From CAZJYI01 sp964550025 (GTDB lineage: Bacteria; Verrucomicrobiota; Kiritimatiellia; UBA8416; CAYOBW01): a DNA stretch of 64,000 nt. The position numbers and the translations under genes were made by a program. The DNA is taken from assembly GCA_964550025.1 (NCBI GenBank), contig CAZJYI010000047.1, positions 9,914 to 73,913 of the forward strand, written 5' to 3'. Below the pieces are notes generated by a model that did not search any database, was not told the origin of the DNA, and was given only the letters and a program-made list of their open reading frames with translations. Every line of letters begins with the position of its first letter. The stretch's first letter is position 1. Shown one piece after another: positions 44,601-53,443 of the stretch.

Positions 44601-46039
44601 CCCGGGTAGCTGTCAGCCAACTCTACGGCAAGGGTAACCGTCTGTCCGACGGTCAGGTTCGTCAGAACCGCACGGTAGTCCCAGTCGATCTGCTGCTCAG
44701 TCCCGTCAATGGGCATCGCAGGCGAGAAACGGACCTTTTCTTCCTCGGTCTTGTCAACCCGGTAGGCCACAGCCGACTCGGCGATGCCGTGGTCATCCCG
44801 CCCGCGGAATGCGAGATCGAGTTTGCGTCCCAGCGTGGCGTAGATGTTGCGTTTCGGGGATGTGAGCTCGACGCGCGGGGGGCGATCGGGTGCTACCTGC
44901 AGGTAATGGCTTGGACTCTCGAACGTGAAGCCGTGTTCCCGCTCCACCCAGGAGAAGCCATAGGCCCGGGATTCCGAGGCAACCTGCTCGAACGTCACCG
45001 TGCGTCCGTCCGGGCTGATGTCTACCGGTACGGGATCCTGACCGGCAAGGTTCAAGGTTGCTTCACGCAGGGCCCGGTCGAGCGAAAGCGTCCAATGGAT
45101 GCGGGTTGTCTCAGGAACGGTGAGCGTCATGGCTTCCACCGTTTCCGGTGGCCGCTCGGTGTACGAAGGGAACTCAAGCCTTACGTCGGCACGTTCGATA
45201 TCCGGCGAGTTGACGACCTTTACGGTATGCCACGAACTGCGGGCATCGCCCGCCGTCAGTCGGTATTCGAATCCGCGGAAAGCGGTTTCTATCAGGTATT
45301 CGCAGTTCCCGTTCACGATGGGGAGCTTGCGCACGCGCGGCTTGCCCTTGCCGGTGCGAAGCGCGATCTTCGCCTTGCGCGGAACGACGCCTGAAACGCG
45401 CGCGGCGATGCAGACGGGCGTTCCCTCCTGCACAACCCGGTCACCGTCCACCAGCTCCAGCCGGGTACGGGTCGGATAGCTGATGGCCAGCCACGGCGCG
45501 AAGATTCGACCCAGGCCGGCAACCAGCATCGGACCGTGCGTTCCGGCAAGCCCCCCGAAGCACAAGACCACGATGAGCGTGACCACCGCGGGTCGACGAA
45601 GCGACACGAAGCGAACCGATTCTTCCGGCTTTACGTCGCCCGCGGATTCCTCAGCCTTCCGGCATGTCCAGTCACACAGCGCTCCGGACGTACCGTGGCG
45701 CCGTGCTGGATCCTTGAGCTGTAGGGCCGTGACGAGCAGGCTCTCCATCCCGCCGTGGCGCTCTTCGATCTGCAGGGCCGTGTGCGTGGCGTTGAACGGG
45801 CGTAGCTGTTGCCAGCCACCGCGCCATGCCTTGTGGAGCGGGACGCCCAGCACCACCGCAAGAATCGCAACGCGCCCCGGCACAGGCATGTGAACCAGCC
45901 AATCAAGGAGGACACCGGCGAGGAGCATCAACAGTCCCCAGCGCAGGAACACAAGCGCGCCTTCCGCAAGGCGCAGCACTTGCTCGCGACGCCACACGGC
46001 CCGTAGGCGTGTTTCCAGAAGCCCTTCGTGTGTTTTCAT
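41639..46039 (-). CDS. Very large membrane protein, DUF4175-like, of the BAT-type operon
   Basis: 1466 residues. Three membrane segments at the N-terminus (ALVFLRWGLLMLLAGVLLDW; VAILAVVLGVPLH; VTLIVVLCFGGLAG) are followed by an Ig-like region (~200-450, RADVRLEFPSYTERPPETVE), then about 900 residues of charged helical repeats rich in Ala, Glu and Arg (coiled coil). This is the layout of the DUF4175 protein found with MoxR-DUF58-VWA genes in Planctomycetota and Verrucomicrobiota. It probably sits in the inner membrane with a long periplasmic helical arm. Start 46039 (MKTHEGLLETRLRAVWRREQ) is chosen over 46090 because the 17 extra residues look random. Confidence 0.8.
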   Translation of the reverse strand: MKTHEGLLETRLRAVWRREQVLRLAEGALVFLRWGLLMLLAGVLLDWLVHMPVPGRVAILAVVLGVPLHKAWRGGWQQLRPFNATHTALQIEERHGGMESLLVTALQLKDPARRHGTSGALCDWTCRKAEESAGDVKPEESVRFVSLRRPAVVTLIVVLCFGGLAGTHGPMLVAGLGRIFAPWLAISYPTRTRLELVDGDRVVQEGTPVCIAARVSGVVPRKAKIALRTGKGKPRVRKLPIVNGNCEYLIETAFRGFEYRLTAGDARSSWHTVKVVNSPDIERADVRLEFPSYTERPPETVEAMTLTVPETTRIHWTLSLDRALREATLNLAGQDPVPVDISPDGRTVTFEQVASESRAYGFSWVEREHGFTFESPSHYLQVAPDRPPRVELTSPKRNIYATLGRKLDLAFRGRDDHGIAESAVAYRVDKTEEEKVRFSPAMPIDGTEQQIDWDYRAVLTNLTVGQTVTLAVELADSYPGEKGPHRARSEARRMQFMTMADYLAQIEKQKRRLLSRLRTIYREERKVHEVVLRLDRADPVFVQTCQLEAVRQDLMRERVNKLAARMLELTEDLAANGVTNQVLTASLVELRSDLLAIAVTNVSQAASALRALASESTGKGTNGSAEAHAADRVNGAARELGLLVLQLGFKDAADVMAREMHAAAETQAALRRQTIEPGTVTESLVPRQERLGNWLSRLLAASPKGKETTIEDALLEFTLTRIVKRMVNGGMDTRLEEAAALIRGGEAGEAARLQAEVIAALLEGEFRLRVGAEREALAKAMELLESQEKEQKKLHIALEALDEKTFKERRTELAQSQAALHRNLQLLLMPQIPAPRIRLFDDVAPEAPPVADLLAAADAATTKAAEHIAQGDREAAAKAQSEAGASFASLADVVGRRIAAMTQAVRIERMTYGALETDERLGRLAERQLGLLEKTEDAAADGTKSEYLADQQEALANAVDELGMEIADRIGKAAAPSENSLSLPVRIGEAFRSMQNAVPLLKANKSDDAAELQDAAVSALGDARELLAEHGKGMTPYAAMLATTKGAVAPSPYVGEIEEEQRDMLAVTRKTKPDDMPGLALPQKNLVHAVDAILVALDPIAHLVESGTVMLFAKDDMESAGTALEEKDPDEALDAQEFIVETLEELRGKIDAVIPRYRYILEVTEALHETVQEGILIREAQRRLREKATVAADAAAREQGELRLRTEAYSKLINEITGLGMVVTSVTQMAEAESKLKGNDMAAAASAMAQAEQALKADTATLLTLMQHLTLVLAAPEPAQEVPQEIALLQEVLVMAARQKAMYRENHAAKPDLLKGYEPRLRQFENACDPFIARARLPANLVAAKGHLAKAASSAGASDRAEALASQNMAAESLRHFVVEYALKFVNPPGPPPPSDPAPTDEFNESEDMMMLFMPGAVSGKRPPDGKLEWEVLGKRDRAALNENFARELPLEYRAILKDYYERLAR

Positions 46040-46069
46040 TGCAGTCTCTTCGCCAGTGTCATGCCTTTT

Positions 46070-46130
46070 CGGTCGACGATAGGGGATCACGATGGGAGAG
46101 GGCCCAATCGTCCACCCCTATCGTCGCCCG
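46070..46130. repeat. Long inverted repeat between VWA and DUF4175 genes
   Basis: CGACGATAGGGG (46074-46085) and CCCCTATCGTCG (46115-46126) pair perfectly; the stem extends four more bases with one mismatch (46070-46130). Lying inside an operon gap of 125 bp, it could be an mRNA processing or stability hairpin. Confidence 0.7.
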
Positions 46131-46164
46131 CCATCGTCACCCCATCCATATCTGTGTCGCTCCA

Positions 46165-48537
46165 TCACGGCAGATCAAATCTTCTTCTCACAATCCACTC
46201 GAGGCCCATCAACACAACCAGCAGACACAGGATCCAGCCGCTGTCCCACAGGGGGATCTCCGTGGTCAACGTTGTGGTGTGCGGTTCGCTATCGAGCAGG
46301 GACGGCAGCTCGTCAACCTGCATCATGGTGAGGCACTTCCCCCCTGAAAGCCCCGCAATCCGGCGCAGTCTCCCGATCTGCATATCCGTGTCGGCCATCT
46401 CCGGCTCGACATCGGAAACCTGGAACTCGGTCGTGTTGGAGAGGTCGCGATCGCCCGCGTTTGCCTCCACCCGGTAGCGCCCCGGACGGGTCGGCGAGAA
46501 GTAGCCCTCGTAAAGCCCGGGGCTCCCCGCGTCGGGCCGCAGGGTCACGCGCTGCGCTTCCACCCCGGGAACATCCAGCGGCGTGACGCTGATGTCGAAC
46601 CCGGACTGCATGATCGGCTCGAACCTGTCGTCGAGCAGATGGGCGTAGAGCTGCGCCTGCCCATCCACCGGGTAGATGGCGCGATCCGTTTCCAGGCGGA
46701 TCCGTTTGTGCTCACCCATAAGCCGTGAAAGCGTAAGGAACTGGATGCACTGTGACCAGACACGCCAGTGGTACTTGTCCCCCGTCTTGAAGCGAAGTAA
46801 CCACATTCGGTCCGTGCCGATGAGCATACACTTGCCGGTCCCGTATCGCTGCCAGGCGACAAGCGGATACTGATCGACGCGGGACCTGGAATCGGAAAGC
46901 GTGGCAAGCACGGTTGCGCCGGGACGCGCGTCGAGCAACGGCGGCACCCGGTCCAACGGAGCCACACGGCTCCATACACTGTCGTTCTCCTCCTGGTCGT
47001 GCTCCAGCGTCATGACAAGACTGCTTCTTCCCTCGGGCGTCAGCACGGGGTAGACGGCGTCATCCACGTCTTCCCATTCATCGTCCGGTTCGAACGTCAC
47101 GGGGAGCATGCTCTCGACCGGCGTTCCGGAATAGCTGGTCGGCGAGAAACGGGAGCCGCACAACATGAGGAGCGATCCCCCGCGTTCTCTCACGAGCTCT
47201 TCAAGCCTGAGAAACTCCTCGCCGCTGAAGAAGTCCGCGTCGACGTCGCCGAGAATCACGAGGTCATACTTGAACGCTTCATCACGCCGTTCCGGGAAGC
47301 GAGGGATATACTCCGTTGAATTGCGAGCGATCGCGGGCCCGGCACGCGTGGCGATGAAGGTGGCGTTGATGCGCGGATCCCGCTTCAGCATCGCGCGCAG
47401 ATAGCGGTACTCCCAGCGGGCACTGCCCTCGACACAGAGAACGTTGATCCTCTCGTTCACAACCCGGACGCTGCGTTCCACCACGTTATTCTCAGCGGTC
47501 GCCTCGTCGGCGAACGGTTCTATGGCGATCTCAACCTGTGCCGCCCCCTTCTCATGCACGTCGACATTGAAGAAGATGTCTTCAAACTGGAGTCCGCCGG
47601 CAAGCCTGATGCTGCGCCGCGCCACGCTGCGCCCATTGAGACGCACGGTGATCGCGGCCGAGCGCTTCTCATACCCCTTCGACCGGACCTGCACACGTAT
47701 CGGGACCTTGTCCCCGGAAAACGCGACTTCCTGCATGACGATGTTGCGAATGGATACATCGTCAGGATCCGCAAGCCCCATGGGCACCGGGTAGACAGGT
47801 ATCCCGCGAATGCCCAGGTCGTGAAGCACCCGCTCGGCACGTCTCGAAGAGGTGTCCAGTCCATCCGAGAGCAGTACAATACCCGCCAGCGGCACGCCCC
47901 GGTCGGAGCCGGCGACAGCCTCCAGCGAGTCGGCAATCGAGGTCCCTGATTCCTCGGCCAACAGACCGCTCAGGGCATTTGTAGCCATGCGTTCGCCCTC
48001 GCCAAGCATGCGAAGCGTCGTGCCGAACGCGTAGTAGCCGACGTCAAGATCCTGGTTGAGCAACTCGAAAACAGGGCGCGCCGATTTGGACAGCATGCTC
48101 CCGGCCAGGTCTACCCGCGAGGCCGCCGCGATGGCCTCGCGCTGTCTGGTGTTCAGCGACATGGCAGCCCTGTCCACGTCGGTCGTCTCAGACTGCGGCA
48201 GTATGCCGAGCGCCACGGCCGCGCCAACAACGTCGGCCGGTCGCTTGCGCTGATCCTTGATCGACATGCTCTCCGACACGTCGATAAGTATCGCCAGGCG
48301 GCGCCTGGCCTCTTTCGTCCTCTCGACGACCGCCGTCGGCTCGAACAGCGCAGCCACAACCAGGCCCAGAACAACCAGCCTGGCAAGGGCGAGTCCGACA
48401 CGCACCCGTGTCTGCAGACCTCGCGCCCGCCTGTAGAGAAACGCGGTCAACAGCACGACGGCGACAAACGCGGCCAGCATGACACCCGCCGGCATCGGCC
48501 GTGCCCACATGAGTTGTACGATTCGAACGTCGTTCAT
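46165..48537 (-). CDS. VWA-domain membrane protein of the BAT-type operon
   Basis: 790 residues. Two N-terminal membrane helices (VMLAAFVAVVLLTAFLYRRA; GLALARLVVLGLVVAALFEP), then a VWA domain with MIDAS motif LIDVSESMS near residue 86 and VLLSDGLDT later. Next come beta-rich domains, a segment VNVLCVEGSARWEYRYLR-like (NERINVLCVEGS) that begins a GATase-1-like fold, and a final membrane helix (WILCLLVVLMGLEWI). This is the standard planctomycete large VWA protein that partners BatA and MoxR. Start 48537 (MNDVRIVQLMWARPM) is preferred; GGGGACGG lies just upstream. Confidence 0.85.
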   Translation of the reverse strand: MNDVRIVQLMWARPMPAGVMLAAFVAVVLLTAFLYRRARGLQTRVRVGLALARLVVLGLVVAALFEPTAVVERTKEARRRLAILIDVSESMSIKDQRKRPADVVGAAVALGILPQSETTDVDRAAMSLNTRQREAIAAASRVDLAGSMLSKSARPVFELLNQDLDVGYYAFGTTLRMLGEGERMATNALSGLLAEESGTSIADSLEAVAGSDRGVPLAGIVLLSDGLDTSSRRAERVLHDLGIRGIPVYPVPMGLADPDDVSIRNIVMQEVAFSGDKVPIRVQVRSKGYEKRSAAITVRLNGRSVARRSIRLAGGLQFEDIFFNVDVHEKGAAQVEIAIEPFADEATAENNVVERSVRVVNERINVLCVEGSARWEYRYLRAMLKRDPRINATFIATRAGPAIARNSTEYIPRFPERRDEAFKYDLVILGDVDADFFSGEEFLRLEELVRERGGSLLMLCGSRFSPTSYSGTPVESMLPVTFEPDDEWEDVDDAVYPVLTPEGRSSLVMTLEHDQEENDSVWSRVAPLDRVPPLLDARPGATVLATLSDSRSRVDQYPLVAWQRYGTGKCMLIGTDRMWLLRFKTGDKYHWRVWSQCIQFLTLSRLMGEHKRIRLETDRAIYPVDGQAQLYAHLLDDRFEPIMQSGFDISVTPLDVPGVEAQRVTLRPDAGSPGLYEGYFSPTRPGRYRVEANAGDRDLSNTTEFQVSDVEPEMADTDMQIGRLRRIAGLSGGKCLTMMQVDELPSLLDSEPHTTTLTTEIPLWDSGWILCLLVVLMGLEWIVRRRFDLP

Positions 48538-48559
48538 TGCCCGTCCCCAGGCAGTCTTC

Positions 48560-48713
48560 CGGCGCGCCACCGGGCTTGTTCTACCTCGCTGGTTGATCCG
48601 GCACGCTCCGCTCCGGCGCACCACCGGGCTTGTTCTGTCTCACCGGCTGACCTGGCACGCTCCGCTCCGGCGCACCACCGGGCTTGCCCCGGTGGACGCG
48701 GTGATTGGCGGCC
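48560..48713. repeat. 54-bp tandem repeat carrying family A hairpin cores
   Basis: Units start at 48560, 48614 and 48668, exactly 54 bases apart: CGGCGCGCCACCGGGCTTG, CGGCGCACCACCGGGCTTG (twice), each of the first two ending in GGCACGCTCCGCTC. The third is cut short by the complete hairpin CACCGGGCTTGCCCCGGTG. It is part of the 388-base gap 48538-48925, which holds no gene that I can support. Confidence 0.8.
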
Positions 48714-48910
48714 GACACAGGGCGGGCCATGGCCCCGAGCCCTAGCTGAGCAAGAAAGGAGCGAAGCGCCCCTCTTGCTCTCCCCGGGCGCTCTGTGAGG
48801 GCGTCCCGCTCTCATGTGGTCGCCAATCACGTTCACCACCGGGGCAAGCCCGGTGGGGTCTTCCGCCATGCCCCTGAACTCTTTCACCACCGGGGCAAGC
48901 CCGGTGGGGT
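48676..48910. repeat. Inverted and direct copies of the CACCGGGGCAAGCCCGGTGG element
   Basis: 48676-48713 (hairpin plus GTGATTGGCG) is inverted at 48820-48857 (CGCCAATCAC plus hairpin). A further direct copy, TTCACCACCGGGGCAAGCCC, starts at 48883, 51 bases after the one at 48832. Between the arms lies GAGCAAGA...TCTTGCTC, another small stem (48749-48781). Confidence 0.75.
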
Positions 48911-48925
48911 TTGCGGCCAAGCCTC

Positions 48926-51085
48926 TCATCTAGGCATCCCCCTTGCGCCCGCCGACTTCTTGAACAGCCACTCGGCAGAGAGCCCCTCAACCACGAAAAG
49001 CGCGAGCCCGGCCAGCATACACAAGCGCCACCACGACCGGGACGTGCGCGTGTCTTCGACGCCTGCGAGCAGGTCCGCTTCCGAACGTACCACCCGCACC
49101 CCCGTACCGTTCAGGCTCCGGGCCGCGTCCCCGGCTGACAGGCATTTGACCGTCGACTCCTTTGTGTCGACGTTGACCGCTATCGGCATCCCCTCGGCCT
49201 GGAGGCTGACGCGCGCCAGGTAGAACCCTGCTTCGCGGGCACTTTCGAGAACGGCCACGTACTGGTTGCGGTACTCCCGAACGGGAACCGTGATCGTGTC
49301 TCCAGACGGCGTGTCAAAGACCGCATCCGTGGCATCAGGCTGATCCACGTAGGACAGGGACAGGGAATCGCCGACCAGCCGCGGGGTCTCAAACTCACGC
49401 GCCGTCAGGTACGTCACCATCTGCTGAAGCAGCATGGGAAACACGGGCGTCACCGCCATGTTGTTCCAGGCGGGGCCGGCTGAGGTCGTGAACATGAACA
49501 CGTGCCCGCGGCCCAGTGAGTGCTCGAGGAGGACCGGCGAATCGCTGCCGGCAAGCGAAAGCACCTTCGTGCTGGTCGCCGACGGCTTGACGCGCAGCAG
49601 TCTGCGAAAACGCGTTTCATTCAGGAGGTCTTCCGGCAGGGAGAACAGCGGCCGGCATACGGCGTGATCCGTCATCGACGGATCCAGTGGACGCCCTATG
49701 CCCATCGCATCGCTCGTGCGCACCGTCTCCTCGATCACGGCCGGAAGCAGGGGTGTCCCTTCAAGTGCCGACCGTTGGTTCCAGACACTGGCCTTCACGT
49801 AATCGCCGCCAAACCAGATCAGGCCGTTGCCTGCCCGTACATAGTTCTCGAAGGTGCGTGCCTGCTCGGGGGCGATATCGGGAACATCGGCAAGAACCAC
49901 GACATCAAACTCCTTCAGGTTCCGGGCGGGGAGATCGACCCAGGAAACCGACTGCACATCGAGATCATCCGGTCCCTTGTTGCTGCCTCGGGCACGCAGG
50001 GCTGCCGCCATCAGCCTTCCCGATCCGTCACCGTTCCCCGAGGAGCCCTCAACACATAGGACAGACACCCGGTCACGGATCACGGCTACCGCCCGGCGCG
50101 AGTTATCCGCCCCAAGAGCGTCTTCACCCAGTTCCGCTGTAATCCGAACGGCCCCCGGATCGCGGAACGGCAGAAAGAGCGAAACCGTCTCCGAGGTGCC
50201 CGGCGCAATCGATGGTACGACCTTGACGTCTACGCTGATGTTATTGACCAGGCCGCTGACCCTGACGTTCTGCGCGGCTACCGATCCGCAGTTGCGCACG
50301 GTGGCGCGATAACGTGCAGAGGCGCCCTTGCGGAGCACGCCCGACGCCAGTTCCAGTCCCGTTATCGCCAGGTTCTCGGGCCTTCCCTCGACAGGGACCA
50401 CAAAAACGGACGCGCTCCGGGTAAGGTCCTTTAAGGACTCATGAAGCCATACGGACCGCTGTTTCCAGTCCTGCTCCTGCAGGTCTGTGACAATGTAGAT
50501 CTCTTTCTGCGGCGCCTCCATGCCGGCCGCCAGTTCCTTGAGCCGCTTTGGCACGCTGTCCAGGTCCAGGGATGCCGCCGTCGCCTGCTGCTCAGCGAGG
50601 ACCTCACTGAAGCGATCGGGGTCAAACGCGGTATTGCGGAAGACGACTCTGTGCTCACCCCCCAGGAGAACGAGGCAGACCGGATCGCCCCGGCGAATCG
50701 TCGCCGCGATCGTTTCGATCTTCTCAAGCGCGCGTTGGAACCGAGTGGTGGTGCCGTCGCCGTGCTGCATGCTGTACGAGGCGTCGAGGGCAATGATGAT
50801 TCCGGCACGGCGTTCACCCAGCCCCGAGAACAACGCGCTTTCCGGTTTGTCGACCGAGGGTCTGGCGACGGCCAGCACCAGGAGAATGAGCGCAAGACAC
50901 CTGAGCACAAGCAGCAGGATATCCCGCAGCCGCAGCTGCCGGGAACGGACCCGCACACTCCGGTTCAAGAACTGCATCGCCGCCCAATCCGTCCGCTTGA
51001 CCTGGTAGCGATTCAGCAGGTGCGCCAGGATCGGCAGGCCAATCCCGAGTGCCGCAAAGAGAAGCAGTGGATTGAGAAAGGTCAT
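48926..51085 (-). CDS. batA: BatA/VWA-domain membrane protein
   Basis: 719 residues. It begins with the BatA N-terminal signature (MTFLNPLLLFAALGIGLPIL; AHLLNRYQVKRTDWAAMQFL), two membrane helices in the first 75 residues, then VWA with LDASYSM near residue 100. A CARDB-like domain (LASGVLRKGASARYRATVRN) and a GATase-like segment (VVVLADVPDIAPEQARTFEN) follow; the last membrane helix is LCMLAGLALFVVEGLS. BAT proteins are linked to stress tolerance and envelope function, and work with MoxR. It overlaps the DUF58 gene by ATGA. Confidence 0.88.
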   Translation of the reverse strand: MTFLNPLLLFAALGIGLPILAHLLNRYQVKRTDWAAMQFLNRSVRVRSRQLRLRDILLLVLRCLALILLVLAVARPSVDKPESALFSGLGERRAGIIIALDASYSMQHGDGTTTRFQRALEKIETIAATIRRGDPVCLVLLGGEHRVVFRNTAFDPDRFSEVLAEQQATAASLDLDSVPKRLKELAAGMEAPQKEIYIVTDLQEQDWKQRSVWLHESLKDLTRSASVFVVPVEGRPENLAITGLELASGVLRKGASARYRATVRNCGSVAAQNVRVSGLVNNISVDVKVVPSIAPGTSETVSLFLPFRDPGAVRITAELGEDALGADNSRRAVAVIRDRVSVLCVEGSSGNGDGSGRLMAAALRARGSNKGPDDLDVQSVSWVDLPARNLKEFDVVVLADVPDIAPEQARTFENYVRAGNGLIWFGGDYVKASVWNQRSALEGTPLLPAVIEETVRTSDAMGIGRPLDPSMTDHAVCRPLFSLPEDLLNETRFRRLLRVKPSATSTKVLSLAGSDSPVLLEHSLGRGHVFMFTTSAGPAWNNMAVTPVFPMLLQQMVTYLTAREFETPRLVGDSLSLSYVDQPDATDAVFDTPSGDTITVPVREYRNQYVAVLESAREAGFYLARVSLQAEGMPIAVNVDTKESTVKCLSAGDAARSLNGTGVRVVRSEADLLAGVEDTRTSRSWWRLCMLAGLALFVVEGLSAEWLFKKSAGARGMPR

Positions 51086-52011
51086 TGGCGAGCCCCTAGC
51101 GAGGCCCCGTTGAGCGTTGCGGCTCGCTCGTCAAAAAACTCGTTCAGTACGCCGTCCACCGGCCGCGAAGTATCAACGTCCTTGTAGTCGATGCCGGCGC
51201 CCACGCAGCCGGCGCGCAGGGCCGTCATGTACTCACCGAAACTGGCCAGGTAGTCATCGCGGATCCGCTCGGGCTGCGTCGTCAGCGGCTCCTCCTGCTC
51301 GAGCCCCTCGAAGCGCCAGGTGCCCTTGAAGGGGAATTCGATCTCGTAGGGATCCAGGGTGTGCAGTACCATGACGTTGTGCCCGTCGAACCTCAGGTGG
51401 TCGAGTCCGGCCAGGATATCCTCGACGTCCGCGAACAGGTCGGAAATCAGGACCACAAAGGAGCGCCGCTTGATCATCAGCGCGATATCGTGCAGCTGCT
51501 GCGCGATGGTGCTCTTCGGCGTCGGCCTGATCTCGCGCAGCAGCCGGTCGATCTCCACGATGATCCCCTTTGCCGAACGCGGCGGCAGGTAGGCGCGCAC
51601 CTCGGAGTCGAAGACCGAGAGCCCCACCGAGTCTCGCTGCTTGAGCACCAGGTAGGCCAGCGATGCCGCCAGGTACTTGGCATACTCGAGCTTGTTGACC
51701 TTGCCGGACCCGTAGGTCATCGAACTGCTGGCATCGACCAGGACATGGCAGTCAAAATTGGTTTCCGCCTCGTACAGTTTGGTGTAGTAGCGGTCGGTGC
51801 GACCGTACACGCGCCAGTCGATATCGCGGATCGCGTCGCCCGGCGCATACTGCCGGTGATGCGCAAACTCCGTACTGAACCCGCGCAACGGACTGCGATG
51901 GCTCCCTACCCGCAATCCTTCCACCACCTCGCGGGCCACCAGCTCCAGGTCCCCCAGCTTTTGCAGCAGCTCGGGGTCGAGGTAGTTGATCTGGGTCAGG
52001 TGTTCAGACAT
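51082..52011 (-). CDS. DUF58 domain protein of the MoxR/BAT operon
   Basis: 309 residues, cytoplasmic. Diagnostic DUF58 segment RQYAPGDAIRDIDWRVYGRT, then VWA-like VLVDASSSM near residue 92 and FVVLISDLFADVEDIL later. DUF58 proteins act with MoxR ATPases and VWA partners. The start is 71 bp after the moxR stop, and the stop overlaps the batA start, so it is the second gene of the operon. Confidence 0.93.
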   Translation of the reverse strand: MSEHLTQINYLDPELLQKLGDLELVAREVVEGLRVGSHRSPLRGFSTEFAHHRQYAPGDAIRDIDWRVYGRTDRYYTKLYEAETNFDCHVLVDASSSMTYGSGKVNKLEYAKYLAASLAYLVLKQRDSVGLSVFDSEVRAYLPPRSAKGIIVEIDRLLREIRPTPKSTIAQQLHDIALMIKRRSFVVLISDLFADVEDILAGLDHLRFDGHNVMVLHTLDPYEIEFPFKGTWRFEGLEQEEPLTTQPERIRDDYLASFGEYMTALRAGCVGAGIDYKDVDTSRPVDGVLNEFFDERAATLNGASLGARQ

Positions 52012-52082
52012 GTCGTTCAGGTTTCAGATAAGATCGATCGCAGTCGGCAGCAGTCGATTGCTTCCGGCCGGGACCTGGCAGC

Positions 52083-53108
<1,026 letters not shown>

Positions 53109-53310
53109 CTACGTCTCCTTGTTGACTCGTGTGCGGGATGCTCCGATGGGGGAGAGACCGTACGAGAAATCACACCCGCCCAAGCCGTTACAGCACAACG
53201 CTAAGCTCCGGTATCAAAGGGAACACCTGGAAGAGACAAGCCGCCGGGGAAACCGTCTGTGGAATAGTGCGGAGCGATCAGAGTCTCCTCTTCCGACCTT
53301 TGCAGTGCAC

Positions 53311-53340
53311 ACCGTAGTGTTTTGTGCCCACAAACATCAA
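53311..53340 (-). promoter_or_regulatory. Tentative promoter with palindrome upstream of moxR
   Basis: On the minus strand TTGATG (53335-53340) and TACGGT (53311-53316) lie 18 bases apart and enclose the palindrome TTTGTG-GG-CACAAA (53321-53334). It is about 200 bases before the moxR ATG, so a long leader would follow. The rest of the 335-base gap shows nothing else. Weak match. Confidence 0.3.
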
Positions 53341-53443
53341 CAACAACGCGACACAAACTCCACTCGATTACGACATGCCGAGCGTGGGTCACATGGAACA
53401 GGTGTGAACCGAAGCCCGAATAGCCCTCATGATCAGCGCATCC

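Noticed and set aside
48560..48713. 54-bp tandem units as a CRISPR array
   Set aside because: Only two full units, no distinct spacers between conserved repeats, and no cas genes.
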